A DNA stretch of 64,000 bases, taken from Saccharothrix carnea (GTDB taxonomy: Bacteria > Actinomycetota > Actinomycetes > Mycobacteriales > Pseudonocardiaceae). The translations under genes and the position numbers were made by a program. The notes under the pieces were generated by a model that saw nothing but the letters and a program-made list of their open reading frames with translations, ran no database searches and was not told the origin of the DNA. Each line of letters begins with the position of its first letter. Position 1 is the first letter of the stretch. This document shows positions 19,532-28,546 of the stretch, in pieces. The DNA is taken from the NCBI RefSeq assembly GCF_003014735.1, contig NZ_PYAX01000003.1:1-64000 (forward strand), in the 5' to 3' direction.

Positions 19532-19711
19532 ATGACTACGACGCTCACCCGCCCCGCGTTGACCGCTGCCGACCGCTGCGACCGCTGCGGGGCTGCTGCC
19601 CAGGTTCGCGCCGTGCTCCCCTCCGGGGGCGAGTTGCTGTTCTGCGGGCACCACGCCCGTGAGCACAGCACCAAGCTGCGCGAACTCGCTGCCGAGCTGC
19701 AGCAGGGCTGA
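19532..19711 (+). CDS. DUF7455-type short zinc-binding protein
   Basis: A 59-residue protein with one CxxC knuckle in DRCDRCGAAAQ and a second Cys/His cluster in LLFCGHHAREH, consistent with a single zinc site. It matches the short DUF7455 proteins widespread in actinobacteria; the mycobacterial member is encoded in the sigA-sigB interval, as here. ATG at 19532 with GGAGGGAGA upstream. Function unknown; a transcription-related role is inferred only from location. Confidence 0.85.
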   Translation: MTTTLTRPALTAADRCDRCGAAAQVRAVLPSGGELLFCGHHAREHSTKLRELAAELQQG

Positions 19712-19716
19712 ACACC

Positions 19717-19738
19717 ACGAGTCCCGGCGGGGACTCGT
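19717..19738 (+). terminator. First hairpin after the DUF7455 gene
   Basis: ACGAGTCCC and GGGACTCGT form perfect 9-bp arms around the tetraloop GGCG, 5 bp after the stop codon. Confidence 0.6.
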
Positions 19739-19754
19739 AGCACCCTAGCCGTCC

Positions 19755-19795
19755 GGGGCGGGGATCCGACGAGGATCCCCGCCCCCCTCATTTTT
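19755..19795 (+). terminator. Intrinsic terminator with T tract
   Basis: GGGCGGGGATCC and GGATCCCCGCCC pair around GACGA-type loop sequence and are followed by CCCTCATTTTT, one of the few clear T tracts in the window. Together with the hairpin just upstream it forms a tandem terminator insulating the next gene. Confidence 0.85.
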
Positions 19796-19850
19796 CCGCG
19801 ACACACCTGCCGTGCCGGCGGCGATACTCCGTGTGACGGAGGGAGTGCCG

Positions 19851-22004
19851 GTGGATCCCGAACGGCCGCGGGCGGCTTCGGCCGCGTTCGACGTGCACGA
19901 CAACCAAGGCGTGCAGATCGGCGACGGCAACACCCAGCACCTCCACCTGCCGCCGCCGGCACCGGTGCGGTGGCCCGTGCGGGTCGGTGTCCTGCCGCCG
20001 GTCGCGGACCGGTACCAGCACCGGGAAGCCGAGGCTCAGCTCGCCGAGACGTCCGTCGTTCTGTCCGGTTTGGGCGGTGTGGGCAAGTCCCAGCTGGCGG
20101 CACGGCACGCGCACACCGCGTGGCGGGACGAGTCGGTCGACCTGGCGGTGTGGCTCAACGCCGTGACGCGGGCCGCCGTGATCAGCGGCTACGCCGACGC
20201 GGCCGAACGGGTGCTGCGCGATCCCAAGACCACCGCGGAGAAAGCGGCTGCGGCGTTCCAAACGTGGCTCAGCTCGACCGATCGCCGGTGGCTGATCGTC
20301 CTGGACGACGTGCAGGACCCGGCCGATCTCAAGGGTTTGTGGCCGCCGGACACGCCGACCGGCCGAGTGGTGGTGACCACCCGCCGCCGTGACGCCGCGC
20401 TGTCCCGCGAGGATCGCCGGTTGATCGAGGTCGGCGTGTTCACCGAGGCCGAGTCACTGGCCTACCTGACCGCGAAGCTGCCGGGTCACGGACAACTCCG
20501 CGACCTGGCGGACGACCTGGGCCACCTGCCGCTGGCGTTGGCGCAGGCCGCCGCCTTCATCGCGGACAAGCCACTGCTCACCGTCGCCGACTACCGAAAC
20601 CGCTTGGCGGACCGCCGCCGCACGCTGGCCCAGGTGATGCCGACTGCCGACGAGTTGCCCGACGAGCACCGGGACACCATCGCCGCGACCTGGTCGTTGT
20701 CGATCGAACGCGCCGACAGCCTTCGCCCCGAAGGCCTCTCCCGGCCGTTGCTGGAGATCATCAGCTTGCTCGACCCGGCGAGCACCCCCGTCGCGGTGCT
20801 CACGCGGGACAACGTCCTGGCGCACCTGGAGGTGGACGCGGACGAGGTCGGCGACGCACTGGCCTGCCTGCACCGCCTCAGCCTCATCACCCTCGACGCG
20901 AAGACCGTCCGGGCGCACGCGCTCCTGCAACGCGCCGTCCGAGACACCATCGAGCCCGAGCGGCTCACTCCCCTGGCCCACCTCGCAGCGGACGCGCTCC
21001 TGCTCACCTGGCCGGCGTTCGCGACCGACAGCGCACTCGCCGCGGCACTCCGCTCCGGTGCGATCGCGCTGCACGTCCACACGACACCAGCGCTCTGGGG
21101 CACCGAGGGACACGCGGTCCTGTTCAAGACAGGTAACTCCATGGGAGAGGCGGGACTCCTGGCCGACGCCATCGCCTACTTCCAAGACCTGCGGCGACAC
21201 GCGGAACACCATCTCGGGCCTGATCACCGCGACAGCCTTCATGCCCGCCACGAAGTCGCACACTGGAACGGACAGGCGGGTAGCTACGCCGAAGCCGTCC
21301 CGGAATACGAGCAGCTGGTCACGGCGTCCACCCGGATCCTGGGGCCCGACCACCGGAACACGCTGATCGTCCGGGAGAACCTCGCCTCCTACCGGGCCAA
21401 GGCCGGTGACATCACGGGCGCGATCACGGACTTCGAACGACTGCTCGCCGACCGACTCCGAGTCTTGGGCCCTGACGACCCCGACACCCTCGCGGCCAGG
21501 CACAACCTGGCCGGATGGCGCGCCGAGGCGGGTGACCGCGCGGAGGCGGTCGCGGAGTTCGAACGGGCGGTGGCCGACCACCTCACGTTCGTCGGACCCG
21601 ACCACCCGCGGACCCTCCTCGCCCGCAACAACCTCGCCGCTTGGCGAGCAGCGGCAGGCGACCACGCCCGTGCCATCACCGATCTCGAACAACTGGCGGA
21701 CGACCAGCGTCGGGTCCTGGGGCCCGATCACCGCGAGACCCTGTCCACCCGCCACCTCCTGGCCGATTGCCGCGCGACGGCGGGCCAGGTCCGAGCCGCG
21801 CTCACCCTGCTCCGTCACCTGCTCGGCGATCAGCTCCGGGTTCTCGGTCCCGATCACCCCGATGTCGCACGCACGCGGACGACCATTCGGAAGCTGTCAG
21901 ATGTCGCCCAGGACGGGCTCGAAGGCGAGTTCGGCGGCGCCGATGAGCTTGGCGTCACGGCCCAGCGGGGACGAGACGATCTTGGTGCCGCCGACCGCCC
22001 GTGA
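19851..22004 (+). CDS. NB-ARC/TPR (NLR-like STAND) protein with N-terminal RHIM-like motif
   Basis: A 717-residue STAND ATPase. Residues about 18-29 read NQGVQIGDGNTQ, a V-Q-I-G core with a following Asn, as in RHIM-type amyloid motifs of NLR-like proteins. The NB-ARC domain has Walker A GLGGVGKS (about 73-80), Walker B RWLIVLDDV, the VVVTTRRRD sensor and the GHLPLAL motif. The C-terminal third is at least five TPR-like repeats with recurring VLGPDHxxTL. GTG at 19851 is chosen because GGAGGGAG lies five bases upstream. In this class ligand sensing by the repeats is thought to trigger oligomerisation, and the amyloid motif then recruits an effector; no effector with the motif is encoded next to it. 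The 3' end overlaps the convergent ROK gene by 108 bp. Confidence 0.85.
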   Translation: MDPERPRAASAAFDVHDNQGVQIGDGNTQHLHLPPPAPVRWPVRVGVLPPVADRYQHREAEAQLAETSVVLSGLGGVGKSQLAARHAHTAWRDESVDLAVWLNAVTRAAVISGYADAAERVLRDPKTTAEKAAAAFQTWLSSTDRRWLIVLDDVQDPADLKGLWPPDTPTGRVVVTTRRRDAALSREDRRLIEVGVFTEAESLAYLTAKLPGHGQLRDLADDLGHLPLALAQAAAFIADKPLLTVADYRNRLADRRRTLAQVMPTADELPDEHRDTIAATWSLSIERADSLRPEGLSRPLLEIISLLDPASTPVAVLTRDNVLAHLEVDADEVGDALACLHRLSLITLDAKTVRAHALLQRAVRDTIEPERLTPLAHLAADALLLTWPAFATDSALAAALRSGAIALHVHTTPALWGTEGHAVLFKTGNSMGEAGLLADAIAYFQDLRRHAEHHLGPDHRDSLHARHEVAHWNGQAGSYAEAVPEYEQLVTASTRILGPDHRNTLIVRENLASYRAKAGDITGAITDFERLLADRLRVLGPDDPDTLAARHNLAGWRAEAGDRAEAVAEFERAVADHLTFVGPDHPRTLLARNNLAAWRAAAGDHARAITDLEQLADDQRRVLGPDHRETLSTRHLLADCRATAGQVRAALTLLRHLLGDQLRVLGPDHPDVARTRTTIRKLSDVAQDGLEGEFGGADELGVTAQRGRDDLGAADRP

Positions 22005-23069
22005 GACCAGGGACCGCTTCTGCACCGTGCGCCGCAGCTGGTCCACCAACGTCTCCGGCAGGGCGGTGAACAGGTCGCCCAGCACCACCAGTTCCGGCCC
22101 GAGCATGTTGACCACGGTGACCAGGCCCATGGACAGCCACTCGGTGAACTCGCCCAGCCGGTGCGCGACGCTGTCCGGCGAACCGGCCAACGACCGCAGC
22201 TCCGCCACCACCGTCCCGCGCGGCGCGTCTTCGGGCAGGGCCAGGGCACGGCACAGCGCCGCCTCGCCCACCTCGGTCTCCCAGCAGCCCTGGCAGCCGC
22301 AGTAGCAGCGCCGACCGCCGGGCCGCACCACCATGTGCCCCAGTTCGCCGACGTAGCCGCCGGTGCCGCGCAGCGGCTGGCCGCTGGAGATCACGCCGCC
22401 GCCGATGCCGACGTCGGCGGAGATGTAGACCATGTCCGACGAGCCGCGGGCCGCGCCGCGCACGTGTTCGGCCAAAGCGCCCAGCTCGGCGTCGTTGCCG
22501 ACCTGGACGGGGACTTTGAGCACCGACGACAGCCGTTCACCCAGCGCCACGTCGGTCCAGTGCAGGTTCGGCGCCTCGTGCACCAGACCGTCCGCGCGGC
22601 GCACCACGCCGGGCACGGAGACGCCGACACCGACCGCTTGCACGTCCAGCTCGTCGGCCAGGAGCTTGGCCGAGTCGGCGACGTGCGTGATCACCTCGCC
22701 GGGGTCGCGGGACCGGTGGTGCAGGTTCCACGAGTCCCGGCCGAGGATGTCACCGCCGAGGCCCACCATGGCCATCGCCACCTGCTCGACGCGGATGTCG
22801 ATGGCCATCACCACGGCCGCGTGCGGCTGCGGCAGCACGAGCAGGGACGGGCGGCCGGCGCCGGAGCGCTGCGCCGGCACGCGTTCGGCCACCACGCCGG
22901 ACTCGGCCAGGCCGTCCACCAGGGCTTTGATCGTGCTGCGGTTGAGGCCCAGCTCAGCCGCCAGCGAAGCCCTGGTGGAGGGCCCGTCCACGTGCAGTCG
23001 GCGCAGCAGCGCCGTTCTGTTGTGCCTTCTTACCTCGTCGGGTCGGGCTCCCGCGGTCGGTGTGCTCAC
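21897..23069 (-). CDS. ROK-family transcriptional repressor (XylR/NagC type)
   Basis: A 390-residue ROK regulator: an N-terminal winged helix (RASLAAELGLNRSTIKALVDGL), then a sugar-kinase-like domain with the zinc motif CYCGCQGCWE, GELGHMVV and GNDAELGALAEH. It should repress the adjacent ABC importer until its sugar binds. It is the last gene of the xylFGH-like operon (permease stop one base before this GTG). A candidate operator is the 15-bp palindrome upstream of the binding-protein gene. Its last 36 codons overlap the NB-ARC gene on the other strand, but the C-terminus LIGAAELAFEPVLGD is normal for ROK proteins. Confidence 0.92.
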   Translation of the reverse strand: MSTPTAGARPDEVRRHNRTALLRRLHVDGPSTRASLAAELGLNRSTIKALVDGLAESGVVAERVPAQRSGAGRPSLLVLPQPHAAVVMAIDIRVEQVAMAMVGLGGDILGRDSWNLHHRSRDPGEVITHVADSAKLLADELDVQAVGVGVSVPGVVRRADGLVHEAPNLHWTDVALGERLSSVLKVPVQVGNDAELGALAEHVRGAARGSSDMVYISADVGIGGGVISSGQPLRGTGGYVGELGHMVVRPGGRRCYCGCQGCWETEVGEAALCRALALPEDAPRGTVVAELRSLAGSPDSVAHRLGEFTEWLSMGLVTVVNMLGPELVVLGDLFTALPETLVDQLRRTVQKRSLVSRAVGGTKIVSSPLGRDAKLIGAAELAFEPVLGDI

Positions 23070-23070
23070 G

Positions 23071-24498
23071 TCAGCGGGCGGCGGTGGCCGCCCGGCGGCG
23101 GGACAGCGCGTCGACGCTCGCGGCGAGCAGCAGGACCAGGCCGGTCACGATGAACACGACGGCGGCGGGCTGCTTGAGCAGGCCCATGCCGTTCTGGATG
23201 ATCGCGAGCACCGCGCCACCGATCACCGCGTCCCGCATCTTGCCCTTGCCGCCGAACAGCGACGTGCCACCGATGACGGCCGCGCCGACCGCCATGAGCA
23301 GGGTGTTGTCGCCACCGGCGTTCGGGTCGACCGAGCCGACCTTCGAGGAGTAGATGATCGCGCCCACGGCCGCCAGGGAGGAGGCGATCACGAACACGCT
23401 CATCCGGATCTGCGCCACGTTGATACCGGCGCGGCGGGCGGCTTCCTTGTTGCCGCCGACTGCGTAGACGTGCCGGCCGTAGCTGGTGCGTTCGAGCACG
23501 AACGTGCCGATGACCAGCAGCACGAGCACGATCGGCACCACGAACGGCACGCCGGTGATCACCACGAGGCTGCTCTGGGAGCGGTTGAGCGTCAGGGCGT
23601 AGGTGGCCACCGCGGCCAGCAGCACGACCGTGCCCACCTTGGCCAGCACCATCGGGGTGGGCAGCGCGACGAGGCCCTTGCGCAGCCGGCTGAAGTGGCG
23701 GATGAGCACGACGGCGGCATAACCACCGGCGCCGAGCACGAACAGCGCCCAGGAGCCCGCGGTGCTGAGGTTGCCGTTGGCGACGCTGAAGATCACGTCG
23801 TCGCGCAGGCCGAGCGTGCCGCCCTGGCCGATGAACTGCAGGATCACGCCGCCCCAGGCCAGGAACAGCGCCAGGGTCACGACGAACGACGGGATGCCGA
23901 CGCGGGCCACCAGGTAGCCGGTGATGCAGCCGATCGCGGTGCCGACGCAGACGGCCAGCAGCATCTCGACCCACGGGTTCGGCGGCACGCCGATCATCGC
24001 GATGGCCAGGGCCACCACCGACAGCGCGGTGCCCGCCCAGATCCGCATCAGCGCGGCGAGCACGGCGGCCAGCGCCAGCATGCCGCAGAACAGGTAGAAG
24101 ACGGTGTCGCCCATGCCGCCGAGCAGGTTGCCGCCCTTGACCAGGTGCAGCGCCATCACCGAGGCGCACACGCCGGACGCGGTGCCCGCGGACAGGTCGA
24201 TCTCGCCCAGGAGCAGCACGAACACCAGGCCCATGGCGATGGTGACGATGCTCGCGCCCTGCTGGAGGAGGTTCGCGATGTTGCCCAGGGTCAGGAAGCT
24301 GTCGGCGAGCGAGCTGAACACGATCAGCAGCACGACCACGCCGAGCAGCGCGGGCAGGGAGCCCAGTTCGCCGCCGCGCAGGCGGGCGAAGTAGTCGCGC
24401 ACCGCCTCGCCGGTGGACTGGGAGGTGGTGTCGATGCCGAAGTCGGAGATCGCGCCCTGGGGTGCGTCCGGGGACGTCTCGCTGGTGGTGTTGGTCAT
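23071..24498 (-). CDS. xylH: Xylose-type sugar ABC transporter permease
   Basis: A 475-residue permease of the carbohydrate-uptake-2 (RbsC/XylH) family with about ten to twelve helices and the GEIDLSAGTASGVCAS motif after the second helix, and the GTSLFGGKGKMRDAVIGGA coupling region near the C-terminus. The ATG at 24498 follows GAGGAACG. It forms the membrane channel of the importer with the ATPase upstream. XylH-type proteins are longer than RbsC, as is this one. Substrate inferred from the binding protein. Confidence 0.9.
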   Translation of the reverse strand: MTNTTSETSPDAPQGAISDFGIDTTSQSTGEAVRDYFARLRGGELGSLPALLGVVVLLIVFSSLADSFLTLGNIANLLQQGASIVTIAMGLVFVLLLGEIDLSAGTASGVCASVMALHLVKGGNLLGGMGDTVFYLFCGMLALAAVLAALMRIWAGTALSVVALAIAMIGVPPNPWVEMLLAVCVGTAIGCITGYLVARVGIPSFVVTLALFLAWGGVILQFIGQGGTLGLRDDVIFSVANGNLSTAGSWALFVLGAGGYAAVVLIRHFSRLRKGLVALPTPMVLAKVGTVVLLAAVATYALTLNRSQSSLVVITGVPFVVPIVLVLLVIGTFVLERTSYGRHVYAVGGNKEAARRAGINVAQIRMSVFVIASSLAAVGAIIYSSKVGSVDPNAGGDNTLLMAVGAAVIGGTSLFGGKGKMRDAVIGGAVLAIIQNGMGLLKQPAAVVFIVTGLVLLLAASVDALSRRRAATAAR

Positions 24499-24533
24499 GC
24501 TGCGTTCCTCGTCGTGGGAGCTCTGGCGCGGCA

Positions 24534-25307
24534 TCAGATGGTCGCGGTTTCGGGTCGGGCGATGCCCAGGTCGCCGGAGCGGCCCGCGGTGATCAGCTCG
24601 ACGACCTGACCGTGGGTGACGTCCTTGGTGTTGACCTCGGCGGCCATCCGGCCCAGGTACAGGCACGCGATGCGGTCCGCGACCTCGAACACGTCGTTCA
24701 TGTTGTGGCTGATCAGCACGACGCCCAGGCCCTGCTCGGCGAGCCGGCGCACCAGGTCGAGGACCTGGCGGGTCTGCGCGACGCCCAGCGCCGCGGTCGG
24801 CTCGTCCAGCAGCACGACCTTGCTGTTCCACAGCACGGCCTTGGCGATCGCCACGGTCTGCCGCTGACCACCGGACAGCGACGCGACCTGCGTGCGCACC
24901 GACTTGACCGTGCGCACCGACAGCGAGGTCAGCGTCTTGCGGGCGGCCTGCTCCATGTCCGCCTCGTCGAGCATGCCGAACTTGCCGCGTTCCCGGCCCA
25001 GGAACATGTTCTGCACGATGTCGAGGTTGTCGCACAGCGCGAGGTCCTGGTAGACGACCTCGATGCCCAGGTGCGCGGCGTCACGCGGGCCGTGGATGTG
25101 CACTTCCTCGCCGTTGAACAGGACCTGACCGGAGTCGGTCGGGTGGATGCCCGCGATGCACTTGACCAACGTCGACTTGCCCGCGCCGTTGTCGCCGACG
25201 AGGGCGGTGACCTGCCCGGGGTGGACGTCGAAGTCGATGTCGTGCAAGACGTGCACGGGACCGAAACTCTTGTTGATGCCGCGCAGCTCGAGGATCGGCT
25301 CGCTCAC
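24534..25307 (-). CDS. xylG: Sugar ABC transporter ATP-binding protein, single domain
   Basis: A 257-residue ATPase: Walker A GDNGAGKST, Q-loop VVYQDLALCDNLD, signature LSGGQRQ, Walker B VVLLDEPTAAL and the H-loop LISHNMNDVFEVAD. It has one nucleotide-binding domain, unlike the fused two-domain XylG/RbsA of enterics; this half-size form is common in actinobacterial xylose-type systems and presumably works as a homodimer. It starts at 25307 with AGGAATT upstream, 120 bp after the binding-protein gene with a stem-loop between. Confidence 0.92.
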   Translation of the reverse strand: MSEPILELRGINKSFGPVHVLHDIDFDVHPGQVTALVGDNGAGKSTLVKCIAGIHPTDSGQVLFNGEEVHIHGPRDAAHLGIEVVYQDLALCDNLDIVQNMFLGRERGKFGMLDEADMEQAARKTLTSLSVRTVKSVRTQVASLSGGQRQTVAIAKAVLWNSKVVLLDEPTAALGVAQTRQVLDLVRRLAEQGLGVVLISHNMNDVFEVADRIACLYLGRMAAEVNTKDVTHGQVVELITAGRSGDLGIARPETATI

Positions 25308-25379
25308 TGGAATTCCTCCGTCTAACCCGTCTGAAGGGGGTCTGACCTGTTCTCAGGTGTTGCCCGCACAGGGGTGGAC

Positions 25380-25420
25380 GCGCCGGAACGGGGTGCGTCT
25401 GGCACACCCCGCCCCGGCGC
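25380..25420 (-). promoter_or_regulatory. Stem-loop between binding-protein and ATPase genes
   Basis: GCGCCGG-aa-CGGGGTG pairs with CACCCCG-cc-CCGGCGC around a 9-base loop: two perfect 7-bp stems separated by a symmetric 2x2 bulge. It lies just after the binding-protein stop. Such hairpins typically protect the upstream message or partly terminate transcription so that more binding protein than ATPase is made. Confidence 0.65.
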
Positions 25421-25429
25421 GAGCCTGGA

Positions 25430-26566
25430 TTACTTGATGCCGAGCTCGGTGCAGACGGCGGCCAGGTCGGCGACGCAGATCTCCGTCGCCTTGACGAAGC
25501 CCGCGTCCACCACGGTCTTGACCTTGTCCTTGGTGATCAGCTGCGCGGGCAGCAGGACCGACTTGACGTCGCGGTTGCCGGTGGTGTCCTTGGTGACGCC
25601 GGTGGCCAGCTTGTCGGCGGCGGCCGTGTCGCCCTTGGCCAGCGCCGCGGCCAGCTTGGCGGTCGCGTTCGCCTGGTCGTTGATCGGCTTGAACACGGTC
25701 ATGAACTGGTCGCCGCGCAGGATGGCCTGCAGGCCCTCCGGGGTGGCGTCCTGGCCGGTGACCGGGACCTTGCCGTTGAGGCCGTACTTCTTGAGCACGG
25801 TGATGATCGCGCCGGCGAGGCCGTCGTTCGCGGCCACGACGCCGTCGACCTTCTGGCCGTTGCCGGTCAGGATCTGCTCGAAGGTGGTGCCGCCCTTCTG
25901 GTTGTCCCAGTTGTCGATCGGCTGCGACTGGACCAGCTTCAGGTCACCCGAGGTGTACTTCGGCTTCAGCACCTTCTGCTGGCCGTTGTAGAACAGGGTG
26001 GCGTTGTTGTCGGTCGGGGCGCCCTCGATCTCGATGATCTCGGCGGGCTTCTTGCCCGGCGCCAGCGCGGCGAGGCCCTCCACGAGGCCCTGGCCCTGCA
26101 GCTCGCCGACCTTCTCGTTGTCGAACGAGACGTAGTACTTCGAGCTGCCGCCCAGGTTCAGCCGGTCGTAGTCGATGACCGGGATGCCCTGCGCCTCGGC
26201 CTTCTTCGCGACCGTCGCGCCGATCTCGCTGTTCGGCGTGGCGATGATCAGCACCTTGACCCCGGCGTTGATCATGCCATCGGCGAGCGTGGAGAACTTC
26301 TGCACGTCACCCTGGGCGTTCTGGATGTCCGCCTGGAGGCCCTCGGCCTCGAGCGCCTTCTGCAGGAGCGGCTTGTCGAAGCCCTCCCAGCGCGCGGAGC
26401 TGGCGGTCTCGGGGAGGATGACGCCGACCTTCGCGCCGCCCGAGCCGCTGTTCGTGTTGGTGTCCGAGGTGGTGCTGCTACCGCCGGACGTGTTGGCGCC
26501 ACATGCCGTCATGGCCACGGCGAGGCCGGTGCCAAGGGCGATGAGAGCGAGGCTCTTGCTGCGCAT
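25430..26566 (-). CDS. xylF: Xylose-type sugar-binding lipoprotein
   Basis: A 378-residue periplasmic-binding-protein-like lipoprotein. The signal peptide ends in a lipobox VAMTAC, so it is anchored on the outer face of the membrane by the Cys. The mature part is a type I binding fold; GVVAANDGLAGAIITVLKK, GKVPVTGQDATPEGLQAI and FMTVFKPINDQA closely follow the XylF pattern. It delivers sugar to the importer encoded downstream. First gene of the operon; ATG at 26566 with GAAAGGGATGG upstream. Xylose is likely but another pentose is possible; no xylA/xylB lie nearby. Confidence 0.92.
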   Translation of the reverse strand: MRSKSLALIALGTGLAVAMTACGANTSGGSSTTSDTNTNSGSGGAKVGVILPETASSARWEGFDKPLLQKALEAEGLQADIQNAQGDVQKFSTLADGMINAGVKVLIIATPNSEIGATVAKKAEAQGIPVIDYDRLNLGGSSKYYVSFDNEKVGELQGQGLVEGLAALAPGKKPAEIIEIEGAPTDNNATLFYNGQQKVLKPKYTSGDLKLVQSQPIDNWDNQKGGTTFEQILTGNGQKVDGVVAANDGLAGAIITVLKKYGLNGKVPVTGQDATPEGLQAILRGDQFMTVFKPINDQANATAKLAAALAKGDTAAADKLATGVTKDTTGNRDVKSVLLPAQLITKDKVKTVVDAGFVKATEICVADLAAVCTELGIK

Positions 26567-26596
26567 CCGCCATCCCTTTCACGCAGGAGCGTAAAT

Positions 26597-26611
26597 GTTG
26601 TGGCGCACAAC
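26597..26611. promoter_or_regulatory. Candidate operator of the xylose-type operon
   Basis: GTTGTG-GCG-CACAAC, a perfect palindrome with 6-bp arms, 31 bp upstream of the binding-protein start. Position and symmetry suit a binding site for the ROK repressor encoded at the end of the operon. The rest of 26567-26745 is promoter DNA with no gene. Confidence 0.5.
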
Positions 26612-26745
26612 GTATGCCCACACCCACGGTGACCGGAAGCACACTTGACCGGTAAAGTAGGCACGATGCGCTAACGGCGAGGTAACCGAACGGACATCTG
26701 ACTACGCCTAATGCCGTAGTTCGTTACATCGGGTCACAACGAGGG

Positions 26746-28458
26746 TCACCACGAACGCAGCGTGGCGATCCGTTCCTCGAGCTGTTCGATGCTGGCCATG
26801 GCGGTCGGCGGGCCACCGCAGTACTCGCGCAGCTGGTTGTGGATCTTGCCGTGCGGCTTCTTCGTGCGGTGGTGGTGCATCGCCACCAGGGTGTTGAGCT
26901 CCTTGCGCAGCTGCGCCAGCCGTTCCTGCACGCTCGCCGGGCGGGTCGCGGCGGGCGGCGGCGGTGCGGCGACCGGGCGCTTGCTGGCCTCGACCAGCTG
27001 CTTCTCCTGCCGCTGACGCAGCAACGCGCGCACCTGGTCCGGCTCCAGCAGCCCCGGCAGGCCCAGGTACTCCTGCTCCTCGTCACTGCCCGCGAACGCC
27101 GCCGTGCCGAACGACGAGCCGTCGTAGATCACCTGGTCGAGTTCGGCCGAGGCACCCAGCGCGGTGAACGCCTTCTCCTCCTCGCCGGGCTCGTCCTTGA
27201 CCTGGTTGGCCTGGGAGAGCAGCTCGTCGTCCCAGCCGTCCTTCTCCCGGTGCGGCTTGCCCAGCACGTGGTCGCGCTGCTGCTCCAGCTCGCTGGCCAG
27301 CCCCAGCAGGACCGGCACGCTGGGCAGGAACACGCTGGCCGTCTCGCCCTTGGCCCTGGCCCGCACGAACCGGCCGACTGCCTGGGCGAAGAACAACGGC
27401 GTCGAGGCGCTGGTGGCGTACACGCCGACAGCCAGCCGCGGCACGTCCACGCCCTCGGACACCATCCGCACGGCGATCAGCCACCGGTCGGTCGAGGCGG
27501 CGAACTCGGCGATCCGGCCGGACGCCTTCGGGTCGTCGGAGAGCACCAGGGTCGCGTCGTGGCCCGTGGTGCGCTTGAGGATCTCGGCGTAGGCCTTGGC
27601 CACGGTCTGGTCGGTGGCGATCACCAGCCCGCCCGCGTCCGGCATGCCGCCCTCGCGCAACTGGGTCAGGCGCATGTCGGCGGCCTTGAGCACCGAAGGC
27701 ATCCACTCGCCGGTCGGGTCCAGCGCCACCCGCCACGCCCGCGCCGTCTGCTCCTGCGTCAACGGCTCGCCGAGCCGGGCGGAGAACTCCTCGCCCGCGC
27801 TCGTGCGCCACTGCGCCTCACCCGAATAGGCGAGGAAGATCACCGGCCGGACCACGCCGTCGCGCAACGCGTCCGAGTAGCCGTAGGAGTGGTCGGAGCG
27901 ACTGCGCTGCACGCCGTCCGGGCCCGGTTCGTAGCTGACGAACGGGATCGGCGAGTCGTCCGAGCGGAACGGCGTTCCGGTCAGGCACAGCCGGCGCACG
28001 GCGGGCGTGAACGCCTCCCGGATCGCGTCACCCCACGACTTCGCGTCGCCGCCGTGGTGGATCTCGTCGAGCAGCACGAGGGTCTTGCGGTTCTCCGTGC
28101 GCACCCGGTGCAGCATCGGGTGCGCCGCGACCTGGGCGTACGTGAGCGCGACGCCGTGGTAGTCGCGGGAGGTCACCGCCATGGTGTTGCGGAAGTTCGA
28201 GTCGATCGCGATGCCCGCCTCGGCCGCCGCCTGCGCCCACTGGTGCTTGAGGTGCTCGGTGGGCGTGACGATCGTGACGGCTTCGATCGTGCGGTCGGCC
28301 AGCAGTTCCGCCGCGACGCGCAGGCCGAACGTGGTCTTGCCCGCGCCGGGCGTGGCGACGGCCAGGAAGTCCTTGGGCTTGGCGGCCAGGTACTTCGTCA
28401 GCGCGCGGCGCTGCCAGGCGCGGAGGGGACGGGTCGTGGCGACTTGCGGTTGCGACAA
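26746..28458 (-). CDS. DEAD/DEAH-type superfamily 2 helicase
   Basis: A 570-residue SF2 ATPase. Motif I is ATPGAGKTTFGLRVAAEL, motif Ia TIVTPTEHLKHQW, motif II LVLLDEIHHGG (DEIH), motif III CLTGTPFRSD, and the C-terminal RecA domain has VSEGVDVPRLAVGVYAT and QAVGRFVRAR. A charged, partly coiled-coil C-terminal region (SVQERLAQLRKELNTLVAMH) follows. It resembles the stand-alone type III restriction-like/RadD-type helicases of actinobacteria; no methylase is nearby. TTG at 28458 is taken as the start, with AAAGGG seven bases upstream. The open frame further upstream is antisense to the YihY gene. Confidence 0.88.
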   Translation of the reverse strand: MSQPQVATTRPLRAWQRRALTKYLAAKPKDFLAVATPGAGKTTFGLRVAAELLADRTIEAVTIVTPTEHLKHQWAQAAAEAGIAIDSNFRNTMAVTSRDYHGVALTYAQVAAHPMLHRVRTENRKTLVLLDEIHHGGDAKSWGDAIREAFTPAVRRLCLTGTPFRSDDSPIPFVSYEPGPDGVQRSRSDHSYGYSDALRDGVVRPVIFLAYSGEAQWRTSAGEEFSARLGEPLTQEQTARAWRVALDPTGEWMPSVLKAADMRLTQLREGGMPDAGGLVIATDQTVAKAYAEILKRTTGHDATLVLSDDPKASGRIAEFAASTDRWLIAVRMVSEGVDVPRLAVGVYATSASTPLFFAQAVGRFVRARAKGETASVFLPSVPVLLGLASELEQQRDHVLGKPHREKDGWDDELLSQANQVKDEPGEEEKAFTALGASAELDQVIYDGSSFGTAAFAGSDEEQEYLGLPGLLEPDQVRALLRQRQEKQLVEASKRPVAAPPPPAATRPASVQERLAQLRKELNTLVAMHHHRTKKPHGKIHNQLREYCGGPPTAMASIEQLEERIATLRSW

Positions 28459-28546
28459 CCTCGAACCCTTTCTGCGCTGATCAGCGGCGGTGCCGCGGGG
28501 GCCGTGCGACCGGTGGTGCGGTCGTGGTGCGGGGGTGGACACGCAA

